In this document: in pieces, positions 19,003 through 27,860 of the stretch
Layout of the letters: the number at the start of each line of letters is the position of its first letter
Numbering within the stretch: position 1 is the stretch's first letter
Assembly: GCF_018069755.1 (NCBI RefSeq)
Contig: NZ_JAGQDE010000009.1
Coordinates: forward strand, 124,001 to 188,000
Length of the DNA: 64,000 bases
Direction of reading: 5' to 3'
Source: Ideonella aquatica
GTDB lineage: Bacteria > Pseudomonadota > Gammaproteobacteria > Burkholderiales > Burkholderiaceae_C
Notes under the pieces: generated by a model
The model's input: the letters and a program-made list of their open reading frames with translations, nothing else
What the model was told of the DNA's origin: nothing
Database searches by the model: none
Position numbers and translations under genes: made by a program

Positions 19003-20466
19003 TCAGGCGCTGGCCGGCGGATCGGCGTCCTGGGCCAGCTGCAGCAGTCCCTCGGGCAGCTGCTTGGTGGGCTTCACGCCCAGCTCGCGCAGCATCTCGG
19101 CCTGGCGGATCACGTTGCCGCGACCGCTGTGCAGCTTGGCCTGCGCGCCGTCGTAGGCGTCGCGTGCCTGCTTCAGACGCTCGCCTACCTTCTCCAGGTC
19201 GGTCACGAAGCCGCAGAGCTTGTCGTAGAGCTCTGCACCGCGCCGCGCGATGTCCTGCGCGTTGCGGTTCTGGGCCTCCTGGCGCCACAGGTGGGCCACG
19301 GTGCGCACCACGAACAGCAGCGTCGACGGACTCACCAGCAGCACGTTGCGCTGCCAGGCATCCATGAAGAGCTCGCTGTCGCTGGTCACGGCCAGCATGA
19401 AGGCCGGCTCTACCGGCACGAAAGCCAGCACGAAGTCCAGCGACTGCAGCCCGTAGAGCTGCTGGTAGCCTTTCTCGGACAGATCGCGGATGTGCTTGCG
19501 CACCGATTCGAGGTGCAGGCGCAGTGCCGCCGCGCGGGCGTCGTCGTCAGCGGCGTTGACGAAGCGCTCGTAGGCCAGCAGCGAGACTTTGGCGTCGACC
19601 ACCAGGCTGCGTCCCTCGGGCAGCTCGATCACCACGTCGGGCTGGGCGCGGCTGCCGTCCTCGCGGGTCTGGCTGTCCTGCACCTTGTATTCGTGGCCCT
19701 TGCGCAGGCCCGAGGCCTCCAGCACGCGCTCCAGCACCAGCTCGCCCCAGTTGCCCTGGGTCTTGGCCTGGCCCTTGAGGGCGCGTGTCAGGTCCTTGGC
19801 ATCCTGGCTCAGTGCCTGGTTCAGCGCGGCCAGCTGGCGCACCTGTTCGGCCAGCGCGCTGCGGTCCTTGCCTTCCTGGACATAGACCTCCTCGACCTTG
19901 CCCTTGAACTCGCCCAACTGCTGTCGCAGCGGATCGAGCAACTGGGAGAGGCTGGCCTGGTTCTGCTCGGCAAAGCGGCGCGACTTGTCCTCAAGGATCT
20001 CGTTGGCCAGCGCCTTGAATTGCAGGGAGAGCGCCTCGCGCGCGTCCTGCAGCTCCTTCAGGCGCAGCTCGGCGCTGCGGCGCTCGCTGTCCAGGCGGGC
20101 GCGGGTGTCGGCCAGTTCGGCCTGGGCGCTGGCCTGGGTGTCAGTCAGCGCGGTGATGCGCGCCTGGTTCTGCGCCAAGGTGGCCTGTGCGCTTGCCAGC
20201 TGCTCGCCCAGCGATTCAGCACGCTCCTGCCAGCGGGCCAGGTGGTTGCTGCCCTCGTCCAGTTCGCGGCGCCAGGCCTCGGACTGGGCGCGCAGGGCCT
20301 GGTGCTGGCTGCGCTCCAGGCCCAGGCTCTGGGTGAGGCCCGCCACGCGTTCGTGGAGCGCGGCGCTGTCAGCGCGTGCGCGGGCCGTGGCCAGCCACCC
20401 ACCCAGCAGGGCACCGGTGAGCAGGGCCCCGAAGAGCAGGGCCAGCAGCAGGGGATCGAGGGACAT
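19003..20466 (-). CDS. rmuC: DNA recombination protein RmuC
   Basis: RmuC limits recombination between inverted repeats and is thought to be a membrane-anchored nuclease-like protein. This 487-residue product has the family layout: one N-terminal transmembrane helix (LLLALLFGALLTGALLGGWL, residues about 6-25), a long coiled coil to about residue 190, and a PD-(D/E)XK-like C-terminal domain with PDVVIELPEGRSLVVDAK. The C-terminus is normal. It is the last gene of a minus-strand run and converges on tRNA-Pro. Confidence 0.95.
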   Translation of the reverse strand: MSLDPLLLALLFGALLTGALLGGWLATARARADSAALHERVAGLTQSLGLERSQHQALRAQSEAWRRELDEGSNHLARWQERAESLGEQLASAQATLAQNQARITALTDTQASAQAELADTRARLDSERRSAELRLKELQDAREALSLQFKALANEILEDKSRRFAEQNQASLSQLLDPLRQQLGEFKGKVEEVYVQEGKDRSALAEQVRQLAALNQALSQDAKDLTRALKGQAKTQGNWGELVLERVLEASGLRKGHEYKVQDSQTREDGSRAQPDVVIELPEGRSLVVDAKVSLLAYERFVNAADDDARAAALRLHLESVRKHIRDLSEKGYQQLYGLQSLDFVLAFVPVEPAFMLAVTSDSELFMDAWQRNVLLVSPSTLLFVVRTVAHLWRQEAQNRNAQDIARRGAELYDKLCGFVTDLEKVGERLKQARDAYDGAQAKLHSGRGNVIRQAEMLRELGVKPTKQLPEGLLQLAQDADPPASA

Positions 20467-20522
20467 CGGGCGGCGGGTGGAGCGGATCGGCCACCCACTA
20501 TAGCCAGCCCGACGGGCGTTGC

Positions 20523-20861
20523 TCAGGGCGCCGGTTCGGCGGTGGGTGGACGCAGCTCGTCGACGCGGTAGCCTTCTTGCAGCAGCGCCTTGCGCAGCCA
20601 GTCAGGGTGCGGACCCTGGCCGTCCCAGGTGTCGCCGCTGATCGGGTGCCGGTACTTGACGGCGGCCGGCTGCGCAGGCGCAGGCGCGGGGGCGGGCAGC
20701 GCGGACTCGTCGGTCAGGTCGGCGGTGGTGATGCCCCAGTACTCCATCAGGGCCTCAATGCGGGCGATGACGGCGGCGCGTTCACGCCGGGACAGCGGGG
20801 TCGGCGCCGCGGGCGCGAAGAGCGCCTCGGCGGTCTCGGGCAGGGGATCGGGATCGGACAT
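20523..20861 (-). CDS. Small H-NS family DNA-binding protein
   Basis: A 112-residue protein whose C-terminal third carries the H-NS DNA-binding domain as found in Burkholderiales: VKYRHPISGDTWDGQGPHP followed by DWLRKALLQEG. In H-NS the loop between WDGQG and HP inserts an AT-hook-like segment into the minor groove. The N-terminal part is not the usual basic coiled coil but an acidic, proline-rich region with one helix (RRERAAVIARIEALMEYWGI) and an Ala-Pro linker (ALPAPAPAPAQPAA). It may therefore dimerise differently. It is 56 bases upstream of rmuC on the same strand. Function as nucleoid protein is inferred from the domain. Confidence 0.8.
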   Translation of the reverse strand: MSDPDPLPETAEALFAPAAPTPLSRRERAAVIARIEALMEYWGITTADLTDESALPAPAPAPAQPAAVKYRHPISGDTWDGQGPHPDWLRKALLQEGYRVDELRPPTAEPAP

Positions 20862-20872
20862 CGTGAAAAGGA

Positions 20873-20906
20873 ACGGGGCCCGGCACCTGTCGGTGGCGGG
20901 CCCCGT
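20873..20906 (-). terminator. Terminator hairpin downstream of the small Cys gene
   Basis: ACGGGGCCCG (20873-20882) pairs with CGGGCCCCGT (20897-20906) and the stem continues inward as CACC/GGTG after one mismatch. On the minus strand it is followed by TTCCTTTTC, a weak U-tract. It sits between the 105-aa gene and the H-NS-like gene and contains only ordinary terminator features. Confidence 0.7.
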
Positions 20907-20912
20907 GGGCCA

Positions 20913-21230
20913 TCAGGCCTTCTTGGACAGGAGCTCCTCAAGCTCCTTGCAGGACGGTGCACACACCGCCTGTGCCTTGCCCAGCAGCTTGCGGGTCTTC
21001 AGCTGCGCCCGAGGGCGGTGCTTGCCGCAGAGAAAGCAGGACATCGTGGCGGCGCCGAAGGCACCTGTCGCCGAGAACGGCGAACCAGCCACTTTGGAAC
21101 GGTAACGTAGACCACCGGCATCGATGGCCGTCTTGGGATCGTCCTTGGCCAGAATGACCTCCTTGATTTCGAGTCGTCGACGACAGCCGATGCCGCAGCG
21201 GTCTGGCCAACCTGTCAGGGTATCCTTCAC
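20913..21230 (-). CDS. Small cysteine protein of unknown function
   Basis: I do not recognise the full product. The last 44 residues begin MSCFLCGKHRPRAQLKTRKL and end CAPSCKELEELLSKKA, with a CxxC pair followed about 27 residues later by a CxxxC pair, a plausible four-Cys zinc site. The frame is open from a GTG at 21230 (105 residues), but the upstream half (EIKEVILAKDDPKTAIDAGG) does not look like part of the same domain, and the ATG at 21044 would give a 44-residue zinc-ribbon miniprotein. Neither start has a clear ribosome site. Short Cys-rich proteins of this kind next to rmuC/H-NS genes may bind nucleic acid, but that is only a guess. Confidence 0.5.
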   Translation of the reverse strand: MKDTLTGWPDRCGIGCRRRLEIKEVILAKDDPKTAIDAGGLRYRSKVAGSPFSATGAFGAATMSCFLCGKHRPRAQLKTRKLLGKAQAVCAPSCKELEELLSKKA

Positions 21231-21284
21231 AGGAAGCCGTCAGCGTGCATCGGGCAACTCCTGATTATCTCATGCCGACGATCA

Positions 21285-21330
21285 CCGGGCATGCCCGGCA
21301 CGGCGCGACTTTCTGGGGGTTTGCCCCCGG
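21285..21330. repeat. Two adjacent inverted repeats in a 133-base gap
   Basis: The gap between two minus-strand genes (21231-21363) holds a perfect 14-base palindrome, CCGGGCATGCCCGG (21285-21298), and 14 bases further a hairpin CTGGGGG-TTTG-CCCCCGG (21313-21330). Neither is followed by a T-run on either strand. They may be a terminator for the DUF2807 gene without U-tract, an operator, or RNA-processing elements. Confidence 0.45.
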
Positions 21331-21363
21331 AATGCGCCACATCAAGAAGAGCAAGCCGCCTGC

Positions 21364-22050
21364 TCAGTCGGCCGACGACACCGAACCACTGCCCGCCACC
21401 TGGCGCGTGACCTGCGCCGGGCGGCCGCGGTAGCGCACATCGCCAGAACCGGCCACCGAGGCACTGACGCGCTCGCTGGCGCGTACCTCGGCATCACCGC
21501 TGCCCGCCACGCTGATGGTGACGTCTCGGCAGTTCAGCTCCGACGCCGCCACGTTGCCGGAGCCGGCCACCGACATCGCGGCCTGTTCGCAGCGCCCGGA
21601 CAGGCGGATGTCGCCCGAGCCGGCCAGCTTCAGCTCGAGGCGGCCAATGTCGAGGGTCTGGCCCTGCAGGTCGCCGGAGCCGGCCACGCGCAGCGCCAGC
21701 GCCGGCAGCTTGAAATCCTGCAGCCGCACGTCACCGCTGCCCTTGAGGTCCAGCGCCGCCAGGCTGGGCACCTGCACTTGCACGGTGACGGGTCCGCTGC
21801 GTTGGGGGTAGGACTCGGTCTGGCGGATCACCAGGGTGTCGCCATCCAGTTCGGTCAGCACCTGCCGCACCGCGGCGGGTTCGCCGCGCACGGTGGCGCG
21901 CAGCGTGCCCGGTGACACCTGGACATCGATCGCGGCCTCGACGCGCAGGCGTTGGAACGCTCCCACGTTGCGTGGCTCCTCGACGGGAGCGGCGTGGACG
22001 GCGTTGGCCAGGCTCAGCAGGCAGGACACCAGAGCAAGGGAGTGGCGCAT
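21364..22050 (-). CDS. DUF2807 (GIN domain) periplasmic protein
   Basis: A 228-residue exported protein. The signal peptide is ALVSCLLSLANAVHAAP. The mature protein is a repetitive beta-solenoid: the motif VAGSGD/LAGSGD or close variants recurs at roughly 18-20 residue steps (DLKGSGD, VAGSGD, LAGSGD, VAGSGN, VAGSGD, VAGSGD, VAGSGS), as in the putative auto-transporter adhesin 'head GIN' family. I chose ATG 22050 because it gives the signal peptide and has GGAG upstream. The function of this family is not established; surface or periplasmic binding is assumed. It stands alone between two intergenic gaps. Confidence 0.88.
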   Translation of the reverse strand: MRHSLALVSCLLSLANAVHAAPVEEPRNVGAFQRLRVEAAIDVQVSPGTLRATVRGEPAAVRQVLTELDGDTLVIRQTESYPQRSGPVTVQVQVPSLAALDLKGSGDVRLQDFKLPALALRVAGSGDLQGQTLDIGRLELKLAGSGDIRLSGRCEQAAMSVAGSGNVAASELNCRDVTISVAGSGDAEVRASERVSASVAGSGDVRYRGRPAQVTRQVAGSGSVSSAD

Positions 22051-22139
22051 GGGAGGGGCTCCAAGGTGAGAATGCCGCCACCTTAAGGCCGGGCGAACGC
22101 ACCCGCCAGCGTGCTGCGACAGACGGCAGCCTGGCCCGA

Positions 22140-22883
22140 TCAGGCGTCGCTGACGTCGACCCAGCGCTGGTCGACCAGGCGCTGGTGCGGCCGGAACTGC
22201 GCCTTGTAGGCCATCTTCGGGCTGTCGGTGATCCAGTAGCCCAGGTACAGGTAGGGCAGCTGCATTTGCCGCGCCTGCTCGATCTGCCACAGCACGCCAT
22301 AGGTGCCGTAGCTGGCCCGCACGTCGGGGTCGTAGAAGGTGTAGACCGCGGACAGTCCATCGCTGAGGATGTCGACGATCGAGACCATGCGCAGGGTGCC
22401 CGGCCCGCCGTCGTCCGCTGGCTCACGAAACTCCACCAGCCGCGAGTTGACGCGGCTTTGCAGCAGGAACTGGGTGTACTGGTCCACGCTGTCATGGTCC
22501 ATCCCGCCGCCGGCATGGCGCCCCGCCTGGTAGCGCAGGTACAGCGCGTAATGCTCCTGGGCAAAGCCCAGGCGCATGACCCGCGCGCGCAGCTCACCGT
22601 GGCTCTTCCAGCAGCGGCGCTGGCTGCGATTGGGCATGAAGCGCTCAACCGGCAGGCGCATCGGCTCGCAGGCGCGGCAGCCGTCGCACAGCGGCCGGTA
22701 GGTGAACAGCCCGCTGCGGCGAAAGCCACAGGCGACCAGCGCCGAGTAGGTCTCGGCGTGGATCAGGTGGCCAGGGGTGGCGACCTGTGAGCGGGCCTGC
22801 CGGTGGGGCAGGTAGCTGCACGGATAGGGGGCGGTTGCGTAGAACTGCAACGACGCGAACGGGGCTTCCTTGGGGTGCGTCAC
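22140..22883 (-). CDS. bpt: Aspartate/glutamate leucyltransferase (ATE family)
   Basis: Bpt transfers leucine from Leu-tRNA to proteins with N-terminal Asp or Glu, making them N-degrons for ClpS/ClpAP. The 247-residue product is of ATE/Bpt type: N-terminal [16 protein letters not shown] with the conserved Cys, then [14 protein letters not shown] with the CxxC cluster, and FRPHQRLVD near the end. It was formerly annotated as arginyl-transferase, and the two activities cannot be told apart with certainty by eye. Its ATG overlaps the stop of aat by four bases, so the two N-end-rule transferases are translationally coupled. Confidence 0.93.
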   Translation of the reverse strand: MTHPKEAPFASLQFYATAPYPCSYLPHRQARSQVATPGHLIHAETYSALVACGFRRSGLFTYRPLCDGCRACEPMRLPVERFMPNRSQRRCWKSHGELRARVMRLGFAQEHYALYLRYQAGRHAGGGMDHDSVDQYTQFLLQSRVNSRLVEFREPADDGGPGTLRMVSIVDILSDGLSAVYTFYDPDVRASYGTYGVLWQIEQARQMQLPYLYLGYWITDSPKMAYKAQFRPHQRLVDQRWVDVSDA

Positions 22884-23626
22884 AACGGCTCGGACCAGGG
22901 CAGCAGGTGGTTCCAGTGGCGCCGATCATAGGTCCAGGCGGGCGGCTCGGCATCGACCCGGTCGGCCAGCAGGGCTTCAAAGCGGCTGCGACCGATCGGC
23001 CGGGCGCCCAGGCTGGCCAGGTGGGCGGTCTCCTGCTGACAGTCGATCCAGTCCAGGCCGTGGCCACGGCACCAGGCCACCAGGGCGCACAGCGCGAGTT
23101 TCGAGGCATCGGTGCGGTGCGCGAACATCGACTCGCCGAACACCATGCGGCCGACCAGGTTCAGGTAGAGGCCACCGACCAGTTGGCCGTTGATCCAGGT
23201 CTCGACGCTGTGCGTGACACCGGCGCGGTGCAGCTCGGTGTAGGCCGCCACCATGGCCGGCACGATCCAGGTGCCGCGCTGGCCGTGGCGCGGCGTGGCG
23301 GCGCAGGCGCTGATGACGGCGCGCACGTCGTGGTCGAAGCGGATCTCGCAGGCCGGATCGGCCAGGAAGCGCTGCAGGCTGCGACGCAGCGAGCGCGAGA
23401 GCTTGAACTCGGCCACCGGCAGCACCATGCGCGGATCGGGCGTCCACCACAGCACCGGCTGACCCGGGCCGAACCACGGGAAGATGCCGTGGCGGTAGGC
23501 CTCGATCAGCCGCCGCACCGACAGGTCACCGCCCGCCGCCAGCAGACCGGGGGCGTCGGTGCGCTCATCCAGGGCCAAGGCGGTGGGCGGGAAGGGGGTG
23601 TCGTCGTGCAACCAGGGCAGGGCCAT
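22880..23626 (-). CDS. aat: Leucyl/phenylalanyl-tRNA-protein transferase
   Basis: Aat adds Leu or Phe to proteins with N-terminal Lys or Arg, which directs them to ClpS/ClpAP. The 248-residue protein has the family core: [47 protein letters not shown], and [30 protein letters not shown]. It is upstream of bpt in the same minus-strand unit with a four-base overlap. Together with ClpX/ClpP and Lon elsewhere in the window it belongs to the protein-turnover machinery. Confidence 0.96.
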   Translation of the reverse strand: MALPWLHDDTPFPPTALALDERTDAPGLLAAGGDLSVRRLIEAYRHGIFPWFGPGQPVLWWTPDPRMVLPVAEFKLSRSLRRSLQRFLADPACEIRFDHDVRAVISACAATPRHGQRGTWIVPAMVAAYTELHRAGVTHSVETWINGQLVGGLYLNLVGRMVFGESMFAHRTDASKLALCALVAWCRGHGLDWIDCQQETAHLASLGARPIGRSRFEALLADRVDAEPPAWTYDRRHWNHLLPWSEPL

Positions 23627-23662
23627 GGTGCGAGCATAGCCACAAGCGGCGCCGGCCCCATG

Positions 23663-23685
23663 AAAAAGGCCGCCCGAGGGCGGCC
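23663..23685 (-). terminator. Intrinsic terminator of hppA
   Basis: On the minus strand the stem GGCCGCC (23679-23685 read in reverse) pairs around loop CTCG with GGCGGCC (23668-23674) and is followed by TTTTT (23667-23663). It lies 22 bases after the hppA stop and ends just before the aat gene. Confidence 0.9.
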
Positions 23686-23707
23686 AGGATGCACGGCGTG
23701 TGCGGGT

Positions 23708-25897
23708 TCAGTTGGATGCGGCGCTGGCCACCACGGCCGGCGCCGGGGCCGCCGGCTCGGCCGTGGCCGGCGCGGTGACCGCCGGCGGGGACGCGTGGCT
23801 GGCGGCTGCGCCGTGGTTGGCCGCGCCAGCGCCCGGCAGCAGCGGCACGATCAGCAGCGCGACGATATTGATGATCTTGATCAGCGGGTTGACGGCCGGA
23901 CCGGCGGTGTCCTTGTAGGGGTCGCCCACGGTGTCGCCGGTCACCGCGCTCTTGTGCGCCTCGGAGCCCTTCTTGTGCAGGGTGCCGTTGCTGTCGGTGA
24001 AGCCTTCCTCGATCAGCTTCTTGGCGTTGTCCCAGGCGCCGCCGCCAGTGCACATGCTGATGCCGACGAACAAGCCGGTGACGATGGTGCCCATCAGCAG
24101 GCCGCCCAGCGCGGCCGGGCCCAGCAGCTTGCCGACGATGATCGGCACCACCACCGGCAGCAGCGACGGGACGATCATCTCCTTGATCGCGGCGGTGGTC
24201 AGCATGTCGACCGCGGCGCTGTAGTCCGGCTTTTTCTTGCCGGCCATGATCTCGCCACCCTGGAACTGCCGGCGCACTTCCACCACCACCGAGCCGGCGG
24301 CGCGGCCGACGGCCTCCATCGCCATGGCGCCGAACAGGTAGGGGATCAGGCCGCCGATGAACAGGCCGACGATCACCATGTGGTTCGACAGGTCGAAGGT
24401 GACATTCAGGCCATGGGCTTCCAGCGCATGGGTGTAGTCGGCGAACAGCACCAGCGCGGCCAGACCGGCCGAGCCGATCGCGTAGCCCTTGGTCACCGCT
24501 TTGGTGGTGTTGCCCACGGCGTCCAGCGGGTCGGTCACGTCGCGCACGCTGTCGGGCAGCTCGGCCATTTCGGCGATGCCGCCACCGTTGTCGGTGATCG
24601 GGCCGTAGGCGTCCAGCGCAACGATGATGCCGGCCATGCTGAGCATGGCGGTAGCGCCGACGGCAATGCCGTACAGACCGGCCAGCGCGTAGGCGGCGAT
24701 GATGGCCAGGCAGACCATGATCACCGGCCAGGCGGTGGACTTCATGCTGACGCCCAGACCGGCGATCACGTTGGTGCCGTGGCCGGTGGTGGAGGCCTGC
24801 GCCACGTGCTGCACCGGCGCGTACTGGGTGCCGGTGTAGTACTCGGTGATCCAGACCATGCCGGCGGTCAGCACCAGGCCCACGGCACAGCTGCCGAACA
24901 GCGCCATGGCCGACACCGAGCCGCCCGCAGCCAGCGCCAGGCCGGCCGGGAACATCATCGTGGTGACGAAATAGAAGGCCACCAGCGAGATCACGCCCGC
25001 GATGATCAGGCCCTTGTACAGCGCCGGCATGACGTTCTTCATGCCGGGGCTGGCCTTGACGAAGCTGCAGCCGATGATCGAGGCGATGATCGACACGCCG
25101 CCCAGCATCAGCGGGTAGACCGCCGCAGCCATGCTGGCCGACGAGGCCACCAGCAGCGCGCCCAGCGCCATCGTGGCGATCAGCGTGACCGCGTAGGTCT
25201 CGAACAGGTCGGCCGCCATGCCGGCGCAGTCGCCCACGTTGTCGCCCACGTTGTCGGCAATCACCGCGGGGTTGCGGGGGTCGTCTTCCGGGATGCCGGC
25301 CTCGACCTTGCCCACCAGGTCGGCGCCCACGTCGGCGCCCTTGGTGAAGATGCCGCCGCCCAGGCGGGCGAAGATCGAGATCAGGCTGGAGCCGAAGGCC
25401 AGACCCAGCAGCGGCTTGAGCGTGGCCGAGTCAGCCTGCGTGCCGCCGCTGAGGTACCAGAAGAAGGCGCCCACGCCCAGCAGGCCCAGGCCGACCACCA
25501 GCATGCCGGTGATGGCGCCGCCCTTGAAAGCCACATCCAGCGCCGGGCCGATGCCCTTGGTCGCCGCCTGCGTGGTGCGCACATTGGCGCGCACCGAGAC
25601 GTTCATGCCGATGAAGCCGCAGGCGCCCGAGAGCACCGCGCCCAGCACGAAGCCCACCGCGGTGGTGCTGCCGAGCTGCCAGAAGATCAGCACGGCCAGC
25701 ACGACGCCGACGATGCTGATGGTCTTGTACTGTCGCGCCAGGTAGGCTGCGGCACCCTGCTGGATGGCGCCAGCAATCTCCTGCATGCGGGCATTGCCCG
25801 CGTCCTGACTCAGGATCCAGCCTCGTTGAACGAAGCCATAGACGACGGCCAGCAGGCCGCACGCGAGCGCAACATAAAGCGCCACGGTGGTGGACAT
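23708..25897 (-). CDS. hppA: K+-insensitive proton-translocating pyrophosphatase
   Basis: A membrane H+-PPase that couples PPi hydrolysis to proton export. The 729-residue protein has about 16 transmembrane helices and the acidic substrate-binding motifs, including [22 protein letters not shown]. The cation signature [17 protein letters not shown] has Lys and, three residues on, Thr, which is the K+-independent type; K+-dependent enzymes have Ala and Gly/Ala there. The C-terminus ends in about 45 extra residues rich in Ala, Pro and Val after [13 protein letters not shown] use ATG 25897, which has AAGGAG upstream; a TTG one codon earlier is possible. It is divergent from the soluble pyrophosphatase ppa. 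Confidence 0.96.
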   Translation of the reverse strand: MSTTVALYVALACGLLAVVYGFVQRGWILSQDAGNARMQEIAGAIQQGAAAYLARQYKTISIVGVVLAVLIFWQLGSTTAVGFVLGAVLSGACGFIGMNVSVRANVRTTQAATKGIGPALDVAFKGGAITGMLVVGLGLLGVGAFFWYLSGGTQADSATLKPLLGLAFGSSLISIFARLGGGIFTKGADVGADLVGKVEAGIPEDDPRNPAVIADNVGDNVGDCAGMAADLFETYAVTLIATMALGALLVASSASMAAAVYPLMLGGVSIIASIIGCSFVKASPGMKNVMPALYKGLIIAGVISLVAFYFVTTMMFPAGLALAAGGSVSAMALFGSCAVGLVLTAGMVWITEYYTGTQYAPVQHVAQASTTGHGTNVIAGLGVSMKSTAWPVIMVCLAIIAAYALAGLYGIAVGATAMLSMAGIIVALDAYGPITDNGGGIAEMAELPDSVRDVTDPLDAVGNTTKAVTKGYAIGSAGLAALVLFADYTHALEAHGLNVTFDLSNHMVIVGLFIGGLIPYLFGAMAMEAVGRAAGSVVVEVRRQFQGGEIMAGKKKPDYSAAVDMLTTAAIKEMIVPSLLPVVVPIIVGKLLGPAALGGLLMGTIVTGLFVGISMCTGGGAWDNAKKLIEEGFTDSNGTLHKKGSEAHKSAVTGDTVGDPYKDTAGPAVNPLIKIINIVALLIVPLLPGAGAANHGAAASHASPPAVTAPATAEPAAPAPAVVASAASN

Positions 25898-26123
25898 CAA
25901 GCGTTCTCCTTCCTCTCACAGACCCATTGAATGATCTGATCCCGGCGGCGTGGCGCACTCGACGCCGAGCCCCCGGGGTCGGCGCCGGCCATGCTAGTGG
26001 AGGAAGTCCTGGCTCAGCATGGTGTTTTCCTGCGGTGCGTCAAGGACAGGCGCATGTCAGGGCGCGGCAAGGGCGACCCGTAGAATCCGGGTTTTCCCCT
26101 CCAATCGCACCGAGAGAACCACC

Positions 26124-26669
26124 ATGAGCCTGCACAACGTGACGCCCGGGGACAAGGCGCCCGAAGAGTTCAACGTGATCATCGAGATCCCGATGAACGG
26201 CGACCCGATCAAGTACGAGGTCGACCATGAATCGGGCGCGCTGTTCGTCGACCGCTTCATGTCGACGGCGATGCACTACCCGACCAACTACGGTTACGTG
26301 CCCAACACCTTGGCCGCCGATGGCGACCCGGTCGATGTGCTGGTGATCACCCCCGTGCCGCTGATCCCCGGCGTGGTGGTGACCTGCCGCGCGATCGGCA
26401 TGCTGAAGATGGACGACGAGGCCGGCGGCGACAACAAGCTGATCGCGGTGCCCATCCAGAAGATCCTGCCGCTCTACAGCGGCTGGAACAAGCCGGAAGA
26501 CCTGAACCCGATGCGCCTGAAGAGCATCCAGCACTTCTTCGAGCACTACAAGGACCTGGAGCCCGGCAAGTGGGTCAAGGTGACCGGCTGGGAAGGCCCT
26601 GAGGCGGCGAAGAAGGAAATCGTCGACGGCATGGCCGCCTACGACGCCGAGAAGGCCAAGAAGGCCTGA
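26124..26669 (+). CDS. ppa: Inorganic pyrophosphatase (soluble, family I)
   Basis: A 181-residue family I PPase that hydrolyses PPi with Mg2+. The catalytic core [21 protein letters not shown] contains the signature aspartates, and [16 protein letters not shown] and [12 protein letters not shown] are typical. The start is ATG 26124, 35 bases after a TAGAAT -10-like box at 26081-26086. Its stop TGA directly abuts the stop of the next, convergent gene (TGATCA at 26667-26672). Together with hppA, PPi can be either hydrolysed to heat or used to pump protons. Confidence 0.97.
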   Translation: MSLHNVTPGDKAPEEFNVIIEIPMNGDPIKYEVDHESGALFVDRFMSTAMHYPTNYGYVPNTLAADGDPVDVLVITPVPLIPGVVVTCRAIGMLKMDDEAGGDNKLIAVPIQKILPLYSGWNKPEDLNPMRLKSIQHFFEHYKDLEPGKWVKVTGWEGPEAAKKEIVDGMAAYDAEKAKKA

Positions 26670-27860
26670 TCAGCCTCGATCGGTGGGCGCAGCCTTGAAG
26701 GGACTGTGCTCGCCGAGTTCGTCGAGGTAGGCCTCGATGCCGCGCCCCTCGCGGCCCAGATGGTCGGCGATCGCCCCGGAGAAGCCCTGGTGGGCAATCC
26801 AGTGGGCCGAGCCTGTGGGCTCGGGCAGCAGGCCGCGGGCCATCTTGTGCTCGCCCTGTGCACCGCCCTCGAAGCGCTGGAAGCCCTGGTCGATGCACCA
26901 CTCCAGCGGTCGGTAGTAGCAGGCGTCGAAGTGCAGGCAGGGCACCTGGGCCAGTGCGCCCCAGTGCCGGCCCCAGGCGATGCCGCGGGCGCGGTCGATG
27001 GCCAGCAGCGAGGCCGCAATGCGCTCGCTGCCCTGGGTGGCCACCACCATCAGCCAGTGCGCCGGCAGCGTGCGGCCCACACGCTGGAAGAAGGCCTGGT
27101 CCAGGTAGGGCGCATGGCCGTGCGCCAGGTAGGTGGCGGTGTAGCAGCGGTGGAAGAATGCCCAGTCCTCGTCGCGGATGGACGGGCCTTCGATCACCTG
27201 CAGTGACACCCCGGCCTGCGCCACGCGCCGTTGCTCCTGCTGGATTTTCTTGCGCTTCTCGCGCTTCAGGTCGGCCAGGTAGGCCGGCCAGTCCGCCCAA
27301 CCCTCCCCCGGCTGGTTGTGCCAGTGGAACTGCACGCCGGTGCGCGCCAGCCAGCCGGCCTCGCCCGCGGTGGCCTGGTCGGCCGCGTCGCCGAACAACA
27401 GGTGTACGCCGGAGGTCTCTTCCTGGCGCGCCACGGCCTGCAGCGCCGCCAGCAGCGCTGCGCGCGCCGCAGCGTCTGCAGCCAGCAGCCGGCTGCCGCG
27501 CACCGGCGTGAACGGCACCGCCACCACCAGCTTCGGGTAGTAGGGCAGCGCGTGGCGCTGGTAGGCCTGGGCCCAGGCCCAGTCGAAGACGTACTCGCCC
27601 CAGGAGTGCGACTTCAGCCAGGCCGGTGCCGCCGCCACCAGCCGGCCCTGGCTGCGCAACAGCACGAAGCGCGGTGCCCAGCCGGTCTCGGCCGCAGCAC
27701 AGCCGCCGGCGTGCAGCGCCACCAGGAACTCATGGCGCATGAAGGGCGTTGGCTCGGTCTGGCGCGCCAGCAGCGCATTCCAGTCATCGGCCTCGATGGC
27801 CGCAGGGTCGGTGCAGACCTCGATGGAATAATCGGCGCTGTCCACGTCATCCTTGTCCAT
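26670..27860 (-). CDS. FemAB/GNAT-like N-acyltransferase (DUF482 family)
   Basis: A 396-residue protein of the peptidogalycan biosynthesis/DUF482 type: two tandem GNAT folds, with LKREKRKKIQQEQRRVAQAG near the middle, a conserved CLHFDACYYRPLEWCIDQGFQRFEGGAQGEHK in the second half, and the end of the FSGAIADHLGREG segment. The acceptor is unknown; similar proteins are linked to lipid or peptidoglycan aminoacyl transfer. Start: ATG 27860, with GGAGG five bases upstream. That ribosome site lies inside the first codons of nadE, because the two start codons overlap as CATG. The stop abuts the ppa stop. Confidence 0.88.
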   Translation of the reverse strand: MDKDDVDSADYSIEVCTDPAAIEADDWNALLARQTEPTPFMRHEFLVALHAGGCAAAETGWAPRFVLLRSQGRLVAAAPAWLKSHSWGEYVFDWAWAQAYQRHALPYYPKLVVAVPFTPVRGSRLLAADAAARAALLAALQAVARQEETSGVHLLFGDAADQATAGEAGWLARTGVQFHWHNQPGEGWADWPAYLADLKREKRKKIQQEQRRVAQAGVSLQVIEGPSIRDEDWAFFHRCYTATYLAHGHAPYLDQAFFQRVGRTLPAHWLMVVATQGSERIAASLLAIDRARGIAWGRHWGALAQVPCLHFDACYYRPLEWCIDQGFQRFEGGAQGEHKMARGLLPEPTGSAHWIAHQGFSGAIADHLGREGRGIEAYLDELGEHSPFKAAPTDRG

